A stretch of DNA of 64,000 bases from Pontiellaceae bacterium B12227 (GTDB lineage: Bacteria > Verrucomicrobiota > Kiritimatiellia > Kiritimatiellales > Pontiellaceae). The stretch is from contig JAROAZ010000009.1 in NCBI GenBank assembly GCA_029432775.1, positions 145,878 to 209,877 of the forward strand, given 5' to 3'. This document shows, one piece after another, positions 23,109-31,609 of the stretch. The translations under genes were made by a program, and so were the position numbers. The notes under the pieces are model-generated. The model was not told the DNA's origin, made no database searches, and saw nothing but the letters and a program-made list of their open reading frames with translations. Numbering within the stretch: position 1 is the stretch's first letter; each line of letters begins with the position of its first letter.

Positions 23109-24704
23109 ATGACTGGTATTAAGACAGGCGGAAAAGTGTTAGCGGTTGCTTTTTTATTCGGAGCCGTGCTGACAAATACGTTCGCCGTGCAACAGGCTTC
23201 CAGTGCAAAAATTGACCGGCTGGTTCTTGCCAAACTTCAGGAAAAGGGGATTCCCCCTTCAGACCTGTGTACCGATGAAGTTTTTCTGCGCCGGGTCTAT
23301 CTGGATGTCATCGGGACTCTTCCGACCAAACCGGAAGCCAAACGTTTCTTATCAAGCAATGGTGTGAATAAACGGGAAATTCTGATTGAGGAGTTGTTTG
23401 AACGACCGGAATTTGCAGATTACTGGGCTTTGAAGTGGTGCGACCTTCTGCGGGTTAAAGCGGAATTTCCGAGTAAACTTTGGCCCAACGCGGTCCAGGC
23501 CTACTACCGATTTGTTCGAACGGCGCTTTATCAGAATATGCCCTACGATGATTTCGCCCGTACCATGCTGACCTCCAGCGGCAGCAACTTCCGGGTGGCA
23601 CCGGTCAATTTCTACCGCGCTATGCCACAGCGGGATCCTGCTGCAATTGCCGGCACGGTGGCGCTCACGTTTATGGGAATGCGGTCCGATGGCTGGAGCG
23701 ACGAGAAGCGCATGGGCATGGCCGCCTTTTTCGGACAGATCGGCTACAAAGGTACGGCGGAATGGAAAGAGGAAATCGTATTTTACGATCCCTCGAAAAA
23801 ATTCTGCTATCCCGATTCAGAAAAGCCGGTTGTTCCACAGCTGCCCGACGGGACCGTTGTTGAAGTTCCGGAATATTCCGATCCGCGGATGGTCTTTTCC
23901 GATTGGTTGATCGGAAGCCGGGTTTTTTCCGACAATATGGTAAACCGTATTTGGTACTGGCTGCTGGGACGGGGCATTATTCATGAGCCCGACGATATAC
24001 GGGCAGACAACCCGCCGCAGAATCCGGAACTGGTTGCCTTCCTGAGTCAGGAGTTGGTCAAAAGTAAATATGACCTGCGCCACATCTACCGGATTATTCT
24101 CAATTCAAAAACGTATCAACGCGCCTCCATTCATAATCAGCGGAACCTGAAAGATGAGGAAAACTTTTCGCGCTACTACACCCGACGTCTCGATGCCGAG
24201 GTCTTGATTGATGCCATCTGCCAGATCACCAAAACGACGGAAACTTATTCGAGCGATATCCCGGAGCCGTTTACCTTCATTCCGGAAAATCAGCGTTCCA
24301 TAAAACTGTCGGATGGCAGCATCACCAGCCCGTTCCTCGATCTGTACGGCCGGCCGCCACGCGATACCGGCTATATTGCCGAGCGTAACAACACGCCTTC
24401 GGCTGCACAGAAGCTGCACCTCCTGAATTCCACCCATATCCAGAGCAAGATTCTTCAGAACAAGGCATTGCTGGGCCTAGTCTATACCAAGGTAAAGGGC
24501 AAAAATAAGCCGAAACTTACCTGGCTTGAGCCGCACGAGGCGATTGAGAATATGTATCTGACGATCCTTTCCCGCTATCCGACGGCAAAAGAAACAAATA
24601 CGGCCATTGCCTATATTCGCGAGAGCGGGCTGAATCGTAATGAAGCATCCGTGGATCTCGTATGGGCTTTGTTGAATACGCAGGAATTTATTTTCAAACA
24701 TTAG
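23109..24704 (+). CDS. DUF1549/DUF1553 domain protein
   Basis: The 531-residue product has a signal peptide (to about residue 27), then a DUF1549 domain (DRLVLAKLQEKGI, CTDEVFLRRVYLDVIGTLPT, FADYWALKWCDLLRVK) and a DUF1553 domain (FSDWLIGSRVFSDNMVNRIW, GRGIIHEPDDIRADNPPQN, LRHIYRIILNSKTYQ). Such proteins, often fused to a cytochrome c domain that is absent here, are abundant in Planctomycetes and Verrucomicrobiota and are probably exported. The reaction is unknown. It is followed by a DUF1501 gene in the usual order. Confidence 0.92.
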   Translation: MTGIKTGGKVLAVAFLFGAVLTNTFAVQQASSAKIDRLVLAKLQEKGIPPSDLCTDEVFLRRVYLDVIGTLPTKPEAKRFLSSNGVNKREILIEELFERPEFADYWALKWCDLLRVKAEFPSKLWPNAVQAYYRFVRTALYQNMPYDDFARTMLTSSGSNFRVAPVNFYRAMPQRDPAAIAGTVALTFMGMRSDGWSDEKRMGMAAFFGQIGYKGTAEWKEEIVFYDPSKKFCYPDSEKPVVPQLPDGTVVEVPEYSDPRMVFSDWLIGSRVFSDNMVNRIWYWLLGRGIIHEPDDIRADNPPQNPELVAFLSQELVKSKYDLRHIYRIILNSKTYQRASIHNQRNLKDEENFSRYYTRRLDAEVLIDAICQITKTTETYSSDIPEPFTFIPENQRSIKLSDGSITSPFLDLYGRPPRDTGYIAERNNTPSAAQKLHLLNSTHIQSKILQNKALLGLVYTKVKGKNKPKLTWLEPHEAIENMYLTILSRYPTAKETNTAIAYIRESGLNRNEASVDLVWALLNTQEFIFKH

Positions 24705-24723
24705 GGTTTGATGGAGGTCAAAG

Positions 24724-26052
24724 ATGACGATGAATAATGAAATGGACATTTCCCGCCGTAAAGCAATGGGACTCGCCGCCGCCGGAGCAGGCGGCATGGT
24801 GCTGGGTTCTCCGCTGCACGCCTCAGCGGTTAAAGCCGGCAAAGCCAAATCCGTGATTCAGATCTGGATGTGGGGCGGGCCTTCGCATCTGGACACCTTC
24901 GACCCGAAACCGGATGCCGGTTCCGACTATTGCGGTCCCTATACTACGCCCATCGAAACCAACGTAAGCGGAATACGCATTGGCCAGAAATTGCCGCTGA
25001 TGGCACAGCAGGCCGACAAATATTCAATTATCCGCAGCATGACGCATGGCATTAACGGCCACGAAACCGCATCCTACGTTACGCAGACCGGGCGTCCGGT
25101 CGGCGGCGATGTTTATCCATGCACCGGAGCGGTTGTCTCCCGGTTCAAAGGCGTCGATGCCGGCTATAACGGACTGCTTCCTCCGTATATTGTTTTAACC
25201 AAACCGCAGGGCCGTTTCTCCGAATCCGGCTTTATGGGGCTTCGCTATAAACCTTTTGCAACCGGGGGGAAGCCCAGTGCGTCGCCCTTCACGGTGGAAG
25301 GGGTCATTCAGAAGGGCATCACCCAGGCCCGGCAGCGGGACCGCCGGGAATTACTCGCGGCGTTGGATACCTACGGCAAAAAACTGGATGGTAATGCCCA
25401 GTTCGAGCAGATGAATATGTGTAAAGATCAGGCCTATGAGCTGATTCTCGGCGATGCCGGCAAAGTGTTTGATATCAAGGATGAAGACCCGAAATTGCGC
25501 GAACGCTATGGCAATGCCAACAGCGATTTCGGGGCCTCCTGTCTGATCGCCCGCAAGCTGGTGGAGGCGGGGGTTCCCTACGTCACCATCAACTATACCG
25601 GTTGGGATACGCACAAGAAACACTTCGACATTATGAACAACAAACTCACGGAACTGGACCGTGGATTCTCCACCCTGCTCGACGATCTGGATCAACGCGG
25701 CCTGTTGGATTCCACTATAGTCTGGTGGGGCGGCGAGTTCGGCCGCGGTCCGAAGATTCAGTGGGAAGCCCCATGGAATGGCGGTCGCAGTCACTACGGC
25801 AAATGTTTCAGCCACGTGATTGCCGGCGGTGGATTCCAGGGCGGTCATGTGATCGGCTCTTCCACCGCGAATGGTACCGAAGTTGCCGACCGCCCGGTCT
25901 ATCCATGGGATCTGATCGGCAGCATGTATGAGCAGCTCGGCATAGATCCCAATGCGCAGCTTCCGCATCCGCAGGGACTCGATGTGCGCGTATGCGCAAC
26001 AGAAGAAGACGGCATCACCATGGGTGGACGCTTGCGGGAAATCATGTCATGA
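24724..26052 (+). CDS. DUF1501 domain protein (sulfatase-like fold), Tat-type signal
   Basis: The 442-residue product starts with a twin-arginine-like signal (ISRRKAMGLAAAGAGG). The body is DUF1501: IQIWMWGGPSHLDTFDPKP, SIIRSMTHGINGHETA, YTGWDTHKKHF, VWWGGEFGRGPKIQ and SHYGKCFSHVIAGGG, with conserved His/Asp metal-ligand-like positions as in alkaline-phosphatase-type folds. DUF1501 proteins almost always accompany DUF1549/DUF1553 partners, as here (19-base gap). Export through Tat would suit a cofactor- or metal-bearing enzyme. The stop overlaps the next start by ATGA. Confidence 0.93.
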   Translation: MTMNNEMDISRRKAMGLAAAGAGGMVLGSPLHASAVKAGKAKSVIQIWMWGGPSHLDTFDPKPDAGSDYCGPYTTPIETNVSGIRIGQKLPLMAQQADKYSIIRSMTHGINGHETASYVTQTGRPVGGDVYPCTGAVVSRFKGVDAGYNGLLPPYIVLTKPQGRFSESGFMGLRYKPFATGGKPSASPFTVEGVIQKGITQARQRDRRELLAALDTYGKKLDGNAQFEQMNMCKDQAYELILGDAGKVFDIKDEDPKLRERYGNANSDFGASCLIARKLVEAGVPYVTINYTGWDTHKKHFDIMNNKLTELDRGFSTLLDDLDQRGLLDSTIVWWGGEFGRGPKIQWEAPWNGGRSHYGKCFSHVIAGGGFQGGHVIGSSTANGTEVADRPVYPWDLIGSMYEQLGIDPNAQLPHPQGLDVRVCATEEDGITMGGRLREIMS

Positions 26053-28376
26053 GAAGGGGGCTGAAATTTGCAGTCGCCGTTCTGTGCATCGGTGCGGCCG
26101 GTTTTACCCACGCGTCGAACGCGCCGCATATCGGCTTTGCGTTCCCGGCCGGGGCGCAGCAGGGCGATACGGTGGATATGCTCATGGGCGGCCAGTTTTT
26201 CAAAGGCGCCACCAATGTGTTTGTCAGCGGCGAAGGGGTAACGGTCGAGATTCAGAACTATGCGATCAGGTATGAAGCTCGCCGTGCTTCCCAGTTATAC
26301 CGAAACCGGGAAAATGCGAGAGCCACATTGGCCGATGAAAAGGCGACCGAAAAAGCGAAAGAGGGTGCCCGGAAGCGGATCGAGCAGACGACGCAGCAGA
26401 TCAAGCTGATTGATATTCCCGTGGGGGTGGACCGGTCTGATAAAAAAGAAGTCCTTCGCTATTATAAAGCCGATAAAAAAGAACAGTTCAACCCGCAACT
26501 GCAGGATCGCCTGCGCGTTCGGATCCGGGTTGCAAAAAATGCGCCGCCCGGCGAACGGGAGCTGCGGGTCTATACGCCGGCCGGTCTTTCAAATCCGGTT
26601 TATTTCCAGGTGGGAACACTCGAGGAAGTACATGAAGTGGAACCGAACGACGACCACATGAGCCCGGACCTGCTCACGGTGCCTGTACCTTCTGTGATTA
26701 ATGGCCAGATTCGCCCCGGGGATATGGACCACTTCAGGTTCAAGGCAACCAAGGGTGATTCTATCGTGGTGGATGTCTCCGCCCGTCGGATCATTCCCTA
26801 TCTCGCGGATGCGGTGCCCGGCTGGTTCCAGGCCGTGGTTGCGCTCTACGACGAAGACGGCAATGAAGTGGCCTATAAAGACGATTATAAATTTAATCCC
26901 GATCCGGTGCTGTTCTTTGACGTCCCTGCGACCGGAAGCTACACGCTTTCCATTCGCGACTCGATATATCGCGGGCGCGAAGATTTCATCTATCGCATTG
27001 CCATCGGTGAGCTTCCATTCATTACCGGTATTTTTCCGCTCGGCGCCCGCGAGGGTAAGGATGTGGATATTGCTCTTAGCGGCCGGAACCTTCCGAAGTC
27101 CAGGCTGACCGGCAAGTTGCCCAAAAACGGATTTGAGCTTCGGCATATTTCTGTTCGGAAAGACGGCTACCGATCGAATCTGATGCCGTTTGCCATCGGC
27201 GATGTTAACGAAATGTTGGAAGCCGAGCCGAACAACTCGGAAGCCGACGCGCAGCCCATCAAGCAACCGCTGGTTGTGAACGGCAGAATTGAACGGGTCG
27301 GCGACCGCGACCTGTTCAGTTTTCAGGGTAAGAAGGGCGATTCTGTTTCTGTTGAAGTGGTGGCCCGTCGGCTCAATTCCCCGCTGGACTCGGTGATTGC
27401 TCTGACCGGCCCGGGAATGGATAAACCGGTACGCAACGACGACTATAACAGCAAAGATAAAACCCATCTGCATCTGGGGGCGGGGCTCGTGACGCATCAT
27501 GCCGATTCGTATCTGCTGCACGAACTTCCAGCCACTGGAACGTATTTTATCGAGATTGCTGACACGCAGAACAAGGGCGGGCATGATTATGCCTATCGCC
27601 TGCGTATCAGTCAGTCCAATCCGGACTTCAAGCTCCGGATGGAGCCATCCGGCCTGCACATCGGTCCGGGAGGCACGGCCGCCTTTACCGTTCGGGCCAT
27701 GAGAATGGACGGCTATGATAAACCGATTCGACTCGAAGCCGCCGAACTGCCGGAAGGCTTTGCCATGAGCAAGGCGGTCATTCCGAAAGGTTCCGACATA
27801 GCCCGGTTCACGATCACAGCGCCGAAGCAGATCGAAGGCAAACTGGTCAGCCCGAAAATCAGTGGAGTGGGAATCATAAACGGCAGTCCGGTCACCCGGG
27901 CCGCCGTTCCGGTTGATGACCAGATGCAGGCCTTTCTCTACCGCCATTTGGTGCCGGCGAAAGAGCTGGTGCTGGCCCCGGTGGAAAAACGCCCGCCAGT
28001 CCTTTTCCATGCAAAAGTTCCAAAGTCCGGAATCGTTGAACTCCAGGCCGGTAAGACCACCCGGATCAATTTTGAAGGCAATATTGTTGGCGGGCAAAAA
28101 GGCTATACCATCAAGCTCGACAACCCGCCCGAAGGATTCAGCACCGAAAGGAACGGGTGGGTCGGTAAGCAGAAGAAAAAGGGCAAAGACAAAAACGGCA
28201 AGCCGATTCTCGAGAAGAACCGGGCGGCCGGATCGATCCCGATTATGGTCGATGAATCTGTGAAACCCGGCACCAAACTCAGCCTCGTTGTTTCGGCCGA
28301 AGTCCGGCGCGGCCGGGACAAGGTCTACTTCCCGGCCCCCGCCATCCCGATCAAAGTAATAAAGGCCAAAGACTAA
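26049..28376 (+). CDS. Secreted protein with pre-peptidase C-terminal (PPC) domains
   Basis: The start at 26049 overlaps the DUF1501 stop (ATGA) and gives a clean signal peptide (MRRGLKFAVAVLCIGAAG), so the longer frame from 25992 is rejected. The 775-residue product has an N-terminal IPT/TIG-like domain, then two PPC-type beta-sandwich domains, each introduced by EVEPNDDHMSPD or EAEPNNSEADAQP and with FRFKATKGDSIVVDV or FSFQGKKGDSVSVEV. Further beta domains follow. It is the usual third partner of DUF1549/DUF1501 pairs and probably periplasmic or surface-located. It ends at a terminator (28407). Confidence 0.88.
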   Translation: MRRGLKFAVAVLCIGAAGFTHASNAPHIGFAFPAGAQQGDTVDMLMGGQFFKGATNVFVSGEGVTVEIQNYAIRYEARRASQLYRNRENARATLADEKATEKAKEGARKRIEQTTQQIKLIDIPVGVDRSDKKEVLRYYKADKKEQFNPQLQDRLRVRIRVAKNAPPGERELRVYTPAGLSNPVYFQVGTLEEVHEVEPNDDHMSPDLLTVPVPSVINGQIRPGDMDHFRFKATKGDSIVVDVSARRIIPYLADAVPGWFQAVVALYDEDGNEVAYKDDYKFNPDPVLFFDVPATGSYTLSIRDSIYRGREDFIYRIAIGELPFITGIFPLGAREGKDVDIALSGRNLPKSRLTGKLPKNGFELRHISVRKDGYRSNLMPFAIGDVNEMLEAEPNNSEADAQPIKQPLVVNGRIERVGDRDLFSFQGKKGDSVSVEVVARRLNSPLDSVIALTGPGMDKPVRNDDYNSKDKTHLHLGAGLVTHHADSYLLHELPATGTYFIEIADTQNKGGHDYAYRLRISQSNPDFKLRMEPSGLHIGPGGTAAFTVRAMRMDGYDKPIRLEAAELPEGFAMSKAVIPKGSDIARFTITAPKQIEGKLVSPKISGVGIINGSPVTRAAVPVDDQMQAFLYRHLVPAKELVLAPVEKRPPVLFHAKVPKSGIVELQAGKTTRINFEGNIVGGQKGYTIKLDNPPEGFSTERNGWVGKQKKKGKDKNGKPILEKNRAAGSIPIMVDESVKPGTKLSLVVSAEVRRGRDKVYFPAPAIPIKVIKAKD
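27526..27540. repeat. TTCCA-N5-TGGAA palindrome
   Basis: Copy inside the PPC-domain gene, read as LPATGT. Confidence 0.85.
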
Positions 28377-28406
28377 TCCTTCTTTGCCTCTGTTTTATTC
28401 TGATTC

Positions 28407-28432
28407 GCCTCCGGCTTTGCCGGGGGCTTTTT
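28407..28432 (+). terminator. Terminator after the DUF1549/DUF1501 operon
   Basis: GCCTCCGGC-TTT-GCCGGGGGC (one T-G pair) is followed by TTTTTAG. Confidence 0.8.
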
Positions 28433-28471
28433 AGCGTTCGTACTCTTAAGCGTGTTGTTAAGGAGCCCGTT

Positions 28472-28634
28472 ATGACCGCAATCACAGCCAATGATCTAAA
28501 AAAACAGGGAGTCTCTCTGCTGGATCCCATTTTGAAGGATGAGCAGGAAGCGGTGATATCCACCAGCAGCCAAAGATGAGGTCTATAAGGAAATTTTCGA
28601 ACAGGCCGAAAATTTTAAAAAATACAAGGGGTAG
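28472..28634 (+). pseudogene. Remnant of a Phd/YefM-type antitoxin gene
   Basis: ATG at 28472 (AAGGAG upstream) opens a frame reading MTAITANDLKKQGVSLLD, like the N-terminus of prevent-host-death antitoxins. It stops after 35 residues at 28579, where the family continues for another 30-50. A second frame gives KDEVYKEIFEQAENFKKY up to 28634. This looks like a frameshifted or internally deleted antitoxin; no toxin partner is visible. Confidence 0.5.
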
Positions 28635-28647
28635 GATGCGAGGGAGC

Positions 28648-30765
28648 TCACTTCTTCGACGGCTTTTTCGCCGGGCGGCCTTCTTCTTTGGCGCTTTTCT
28701 GGCGGTCGGCGGAGGGGAGGTCGATGTCCATCAGGTCGCCCTGGGTGCTGAGCAGCAGCAGGCGCAGCTCGCCTTCAACATGGATGGCATAGGGCAGTAC
28801 GCGCATCTGGATGAGAACCTGTGCCTGATTGCGGGTGAGCTTTAATCCTTTGTATTCCATGGGCAGCACGAAGGTGCAGCCTTCCTTCCAGCCAGAGCAG
28901 CCGTAGGCTGTTTTGCCGCGGATCACTTTTTTCCCACACATTGGACAATTGCCAAGGGCATCCATGTCGAGTTTGGTGGAGGTTCCGTTTTCGATCAGGC
29001 CGCGGGTGTAGCCAACGATGCCGCCCATAAAGTCGTCGGAGTTTGCTTCGCCACGCTCGATCTGTTTCAGTTTTTCTTCCCACTCGCCGGTCATCTCAGG
29101 TGATTTTAAAAGGGGATCCTGAATGAGGGCAATCAGGCAGCGGCCCATATCGGTGGCGCGGATCTGTTTCTTTTCGCGGCGGATATAGTTCCGTCGCAGC
29201 AGCGTTTCAATGATGGCGGCGCGGGTGGCGGGCGTGCCGATGCCGCGCTCTTTGAGGGCTTCGCGCATGGTGTCGTCGTCGACCAGTTTTCCGGCGGCTT
29301 CCATGGCTCCGAGCAGGGAGTTTTCGCTGAACGCTTTAGGTGGTTTGGTTTTGCCTTCGCGGGTCGACGGTTCGTGCGGGCCGGTTTCGCCTTTTCCAAA
29401 GGTTGGAAGGGCCTGCTCTTCCTCTTCTCCAGAGTCCGGATCTTTTTTCTTTTTTTTCTTTTTCGGAAACAGGACCGACCAACCGGGCTCGACGATTACG
29501 GTGCCTTTGGCCTGGAATTTCACTTCTGCGCTTTCACCATCGACCGTGGTGATTTTTTTGATGCAGACGGGATAAAAGGCGGCGATAAACTGGGTGACAA
29601 TGGCGTTGTAGACCATCTGCTCGTTCATCCCGAGGTTACCGGGCATCATGCCGGTCGGTATGATGGCGTGGTGATCGGTGACCTTCTTGTCGTCGACGAT
29701 CCGTTTGGTGAACGGTAGCTTGGAAAGTTCCAGGGGTTGGATCTGTTCGCTTCGGATTTTTTCCAATGATTGGAAAATTTTCGGGATGCGCGGTTTCATG
29801 TCGGCGCTGAGGTAGCGCGAGTCGGTTCGCGGATAGGTGACGAGTTTGGATTCGTATAGATTCTGCGTAGCAGCCAGCGTGTCGGCCGCCGAGAGTCCGT
29901 GGGCTTTATTGATTTCGCGCTGCAGGGTCGTGAGGTCGAACAGCTGCGGCGGTTGTTCTTTTTTTTGGCGGCCTTTTACGCCGGTAATGGTGAAGGGGTT
30001 ACCCGTAATTTTATCGAGCAGCTCCTGCGCCTGTTCCGGCTTTTCGAAGCGGTCGCCGGTAAATTTAAAAACGGTTTCCCGGTATTTGGTGGCCAGCTCC
30101 CAGAAGGGCTTGGGGCGGAACTTCATAATCTCATCGTCGCGCTGAACAATCATGGCGAGGACGGGCGTCTGCACCCGGCCGATGCTCCAGAGCACCCGGT
30201 CGTCGCCGGAGGCCAGACGTCCATGGCGGACGGTGAAAAAGCGGGTGGCATTGAGGCCGACAATCCAGTCCGATTCGGAGCGGCATTTTGCGGCGGCATA
30301 GAGCGGGTCGTAGTCGTGACCGTCTTTCAGCTCCTTGAATGCTTCCTTAATCGCATCGGGCGTCAGCGAGCTGAGCCAGAGGCGTTTGATCGGCTTGTCT
30401 TCGCAACCGCTGAGCGAAAGGATGTAGCGGAAAATGAGTTCGCCTTCGCGTCCGGCGTCCGTTGCGCAGACGATTTCCTCGGCTTCCTGACAAAGGCGTT
30501 TGATGGTTTCGAACTGTTCGGAGACACCGGGGTTTTCGATGATCTTCAGCTTAAATTCTTCGGGGATGAAGGGGAGGGAGTCGAGCCGCCATTTGCGCAT
30601 TTCGGGGTCGTATTCGCCGGGTTCGAGCAGCGTGACCAGATGGCCGAACGCCCAGGTGATGGCGCAACCGCGCCCCTCAATATAGCCGTTTTTCTTGTCG
30701 GTGATTTTCAGGACGCCGGCAATATCGCGGGCTACGGAGGGTTTTTCTGTGATAACGACTTTCAT
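28648..30765 (-). CDS. topB: DNA topoisomerase III
   Basis: The 705-residue product is a type IA topoisomerase. It starts MKVVITEKPSVARDIAGVL (Toprim), with ATDAGREGELIFRYI as the metal-binding Toprim stretch, and the active-site tyrosine in LVTYPRTDSRYL. GIGTPATRAAIIETLLRR follows. A C-terminal zinc-ribbon (CPMCGKKVIRGKTAYGC) and a poly-Lys/Pro tail close the protein. It relaxes and decatenates DNA by single-strand passage. The plasmid- or ICE-encoded form is similar, but the neighbours here are ordinary. Several TTCCAA palindromes lie inside it (29394, 29728, 29761). Confidence 0.95.
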   Translation of the reverse strand: MKVVITEKPSVARDIAGVLKITDKKNGYIEGRGCAITWAFGHLVTLLEPGEYDPEMRKWRLDSLPFIPEEFKLKIIENPGVSEQFETIKRLCQEAEEIVCATDAGREGELIFRYILSLSGCEDKPIKRLWLSSLTPDAIKEAFKELKDGHDYDPLYAAAKCRSESDWIVGLNATRFFTVRHGRLASGDDRVLWSIGRVQTPVLAMIVQRDDEIMKFRPKPFWELATKYRETVFKFTGDRFEKPEQAQELLDKITGNPFTITGVKGRQKKEQPPQLFDLTTLQREINKAHGLSAADTLAATQNLYESKLVTYPRTDSRYLSADMKPRIPKIFQSLEKIRSEQIQPLELSKLPFTKRIVDDKKVTDHHAIIPTGMMPGNLGMNEQMVYNAIVTQFIAAFYPVCIKKITTVDGESAEVKFQAKGTVIVEPGWSVLFPKKKKKKKDPDSGEEEEQALPTFGKGETGPHEPSTREGKTKPPKAFSENSLLGAMEAAGKLVDDDTMREALKERGIGTPATRAAIIETLLRRNYIRREKKQIRATDMGRCLIALIQDPLLKSPEMTGEWEEKLKQIERGEANSDDFMGGIVGYTRGLIENGTSTKLDMDALGNCPMCGKKVIRGKTAYGCSGWKEGCTFVLPMEYKGLKLTRNQAQVLIQMRVLPYAIHVEGELRLLLLSTQGDLMDIDLPSADRQKSAKEEGRPAKKPSKK
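29394..29408. repeat. TTCCA-N5-TGGAA palindrome
   Basis: Copy inside topB, read as LPTFGK. Confidence 0.9.
29761..29775. repeat. TTCCA-N5-TGGAA palindrome
   Basis: Copy inside topB, read as FQSLE; a near copy lies at 29728-29742 (IQPLE). Confidence 0.9.
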
Positions 30766-30821
30766 AGATAGAACGGCTGTATTTTCCTAATATTTAAATC
30801 AGCGCTTCAAATGGTAGGCAC

Positions 30822-31193
30822 TTATTTGCGGGCCTGTTTCTGCATGTTTCCGATGCTGCCCGCATCCACCACATTGGTATAGCCTGCATCAATGAGGTAG
30901 CGTTTGGCATAGGACGAACGGCTTCCACTGCGGCAGTAGACAATAATCGATTGAGTTTTATTGGTTTCATACTGATCGATGGCCCGGGCAATGATGTCGT
31001 ATGGAATGTTGATGGCTCCCTGCACATGCCCATTCGAAAATTCGCCGGGTGTTCGGGTGTCGATCAAAAGGGCTCCTTCTTTCAGGAGTTTAGGAATGTC
31101 TGCCCCTTTATCTCCCTTTCCGCCAAACAAGAGGTTCACAAATAGAAACCCAACGACTACCGCAAGTCCGATTTTTCCGAGTGTCTTCATCAT
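30822..31193 (-). CDS. Membrane-anchored rhodanese-domain protein
   Basis: The 123-residue product has an N-terminal hydrophobic anchor (LGKIGLAVVVGFLFVNLLF) and one rhodanese domain: LLIDTRTPGEFSNGHVQGAINIPYD split over the substrate pocket, with the active-site loop YCRSGSRS. The catalytic Cys is present, so sulfur or thiol transfer is possible. It is the downstream member of a tandem pair; the other rhodanese gene ends 6 bases upstream. Confidence 0.9.
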   Translation of the reverse strand: MMKTLGKIGLAVVVGFLFVNLLFGGKGDKGADIPKLLKEGALLIDTRTPGEFSNGHVQGAINIPYDIIARAIDQYETNKTQSIIVYCRSGSRSSYAKRYLIDAGYTNVVDAGSIGNMQKQARK

Positions 31194-31199
31194 ATGTAT

Positions 31200-31523
31200 T
31201 TACCTTTCAAGTTGGCGGCTCAGCATGCCGATGCTTCCACCGTTTTCGACCTGCGTGTAACCTGCTTTCTGCAGGGCTCTGACGGCCATGAGGGAGCGGG
31301 CGCCGCTTTGGCAGTAGATCACAATGGAGTCATCTTTATTCCGGGAATGTTTTTCGATATGCCCGCAAATCACATTGTGGGGCAGGTTAACGGCTCCGTT
31401 AATATGACCGCCTGCAAATTCCTGAGGAGTACGTGCATCAATCAGCAACGCGCCGTCCTTTATCATTTGGGGCAGATCGGCTTTGCTGGCTCCGCCGGTG
31501 AATAAGTCTGACCAGAATCCCAT
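31200..31523 (-). CDS. Rhodanese-domain protein
   Basis: The 107-residue, single-domain cytoplasmic rhodanese (LLIDARTPQEFAGGHINGAV; active loop YCQSGARS with the catalytic Cys) has no signal peptide. It is 6 bases upstream of the membrane-anchored paralogue and is probably the first gene of the pair. The tandem suggests duplication, with one copy moved to the membrane. Confidence 0.9.
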   Translation of the reverse strand: MGFWSDLFTGGASKADLPQMIKDGALLIDARTPQEFAGGHINGAVNLPHNVICGHIEKHSRNKDDSIVIYCQSGARSLMAVRALQKAGYTQVENGGSIGMLSRQLER

Positions 31524-31609
31524 GGCTTTCTCCCGTTTTAGTAAAATAGTTAGAATGCAAAGCAGTCTACCGGGCGCATGGATATAGGGCGAGTCATCAA
31601 CCTCAATAA

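Noticed and set aside
26589..28097. 502-codon minus-strand frame opposite the PPC-domain gene
   Set aside because: The plus-strand gene has a signal peptide, domain motifs and operon context; the minus frame has none.
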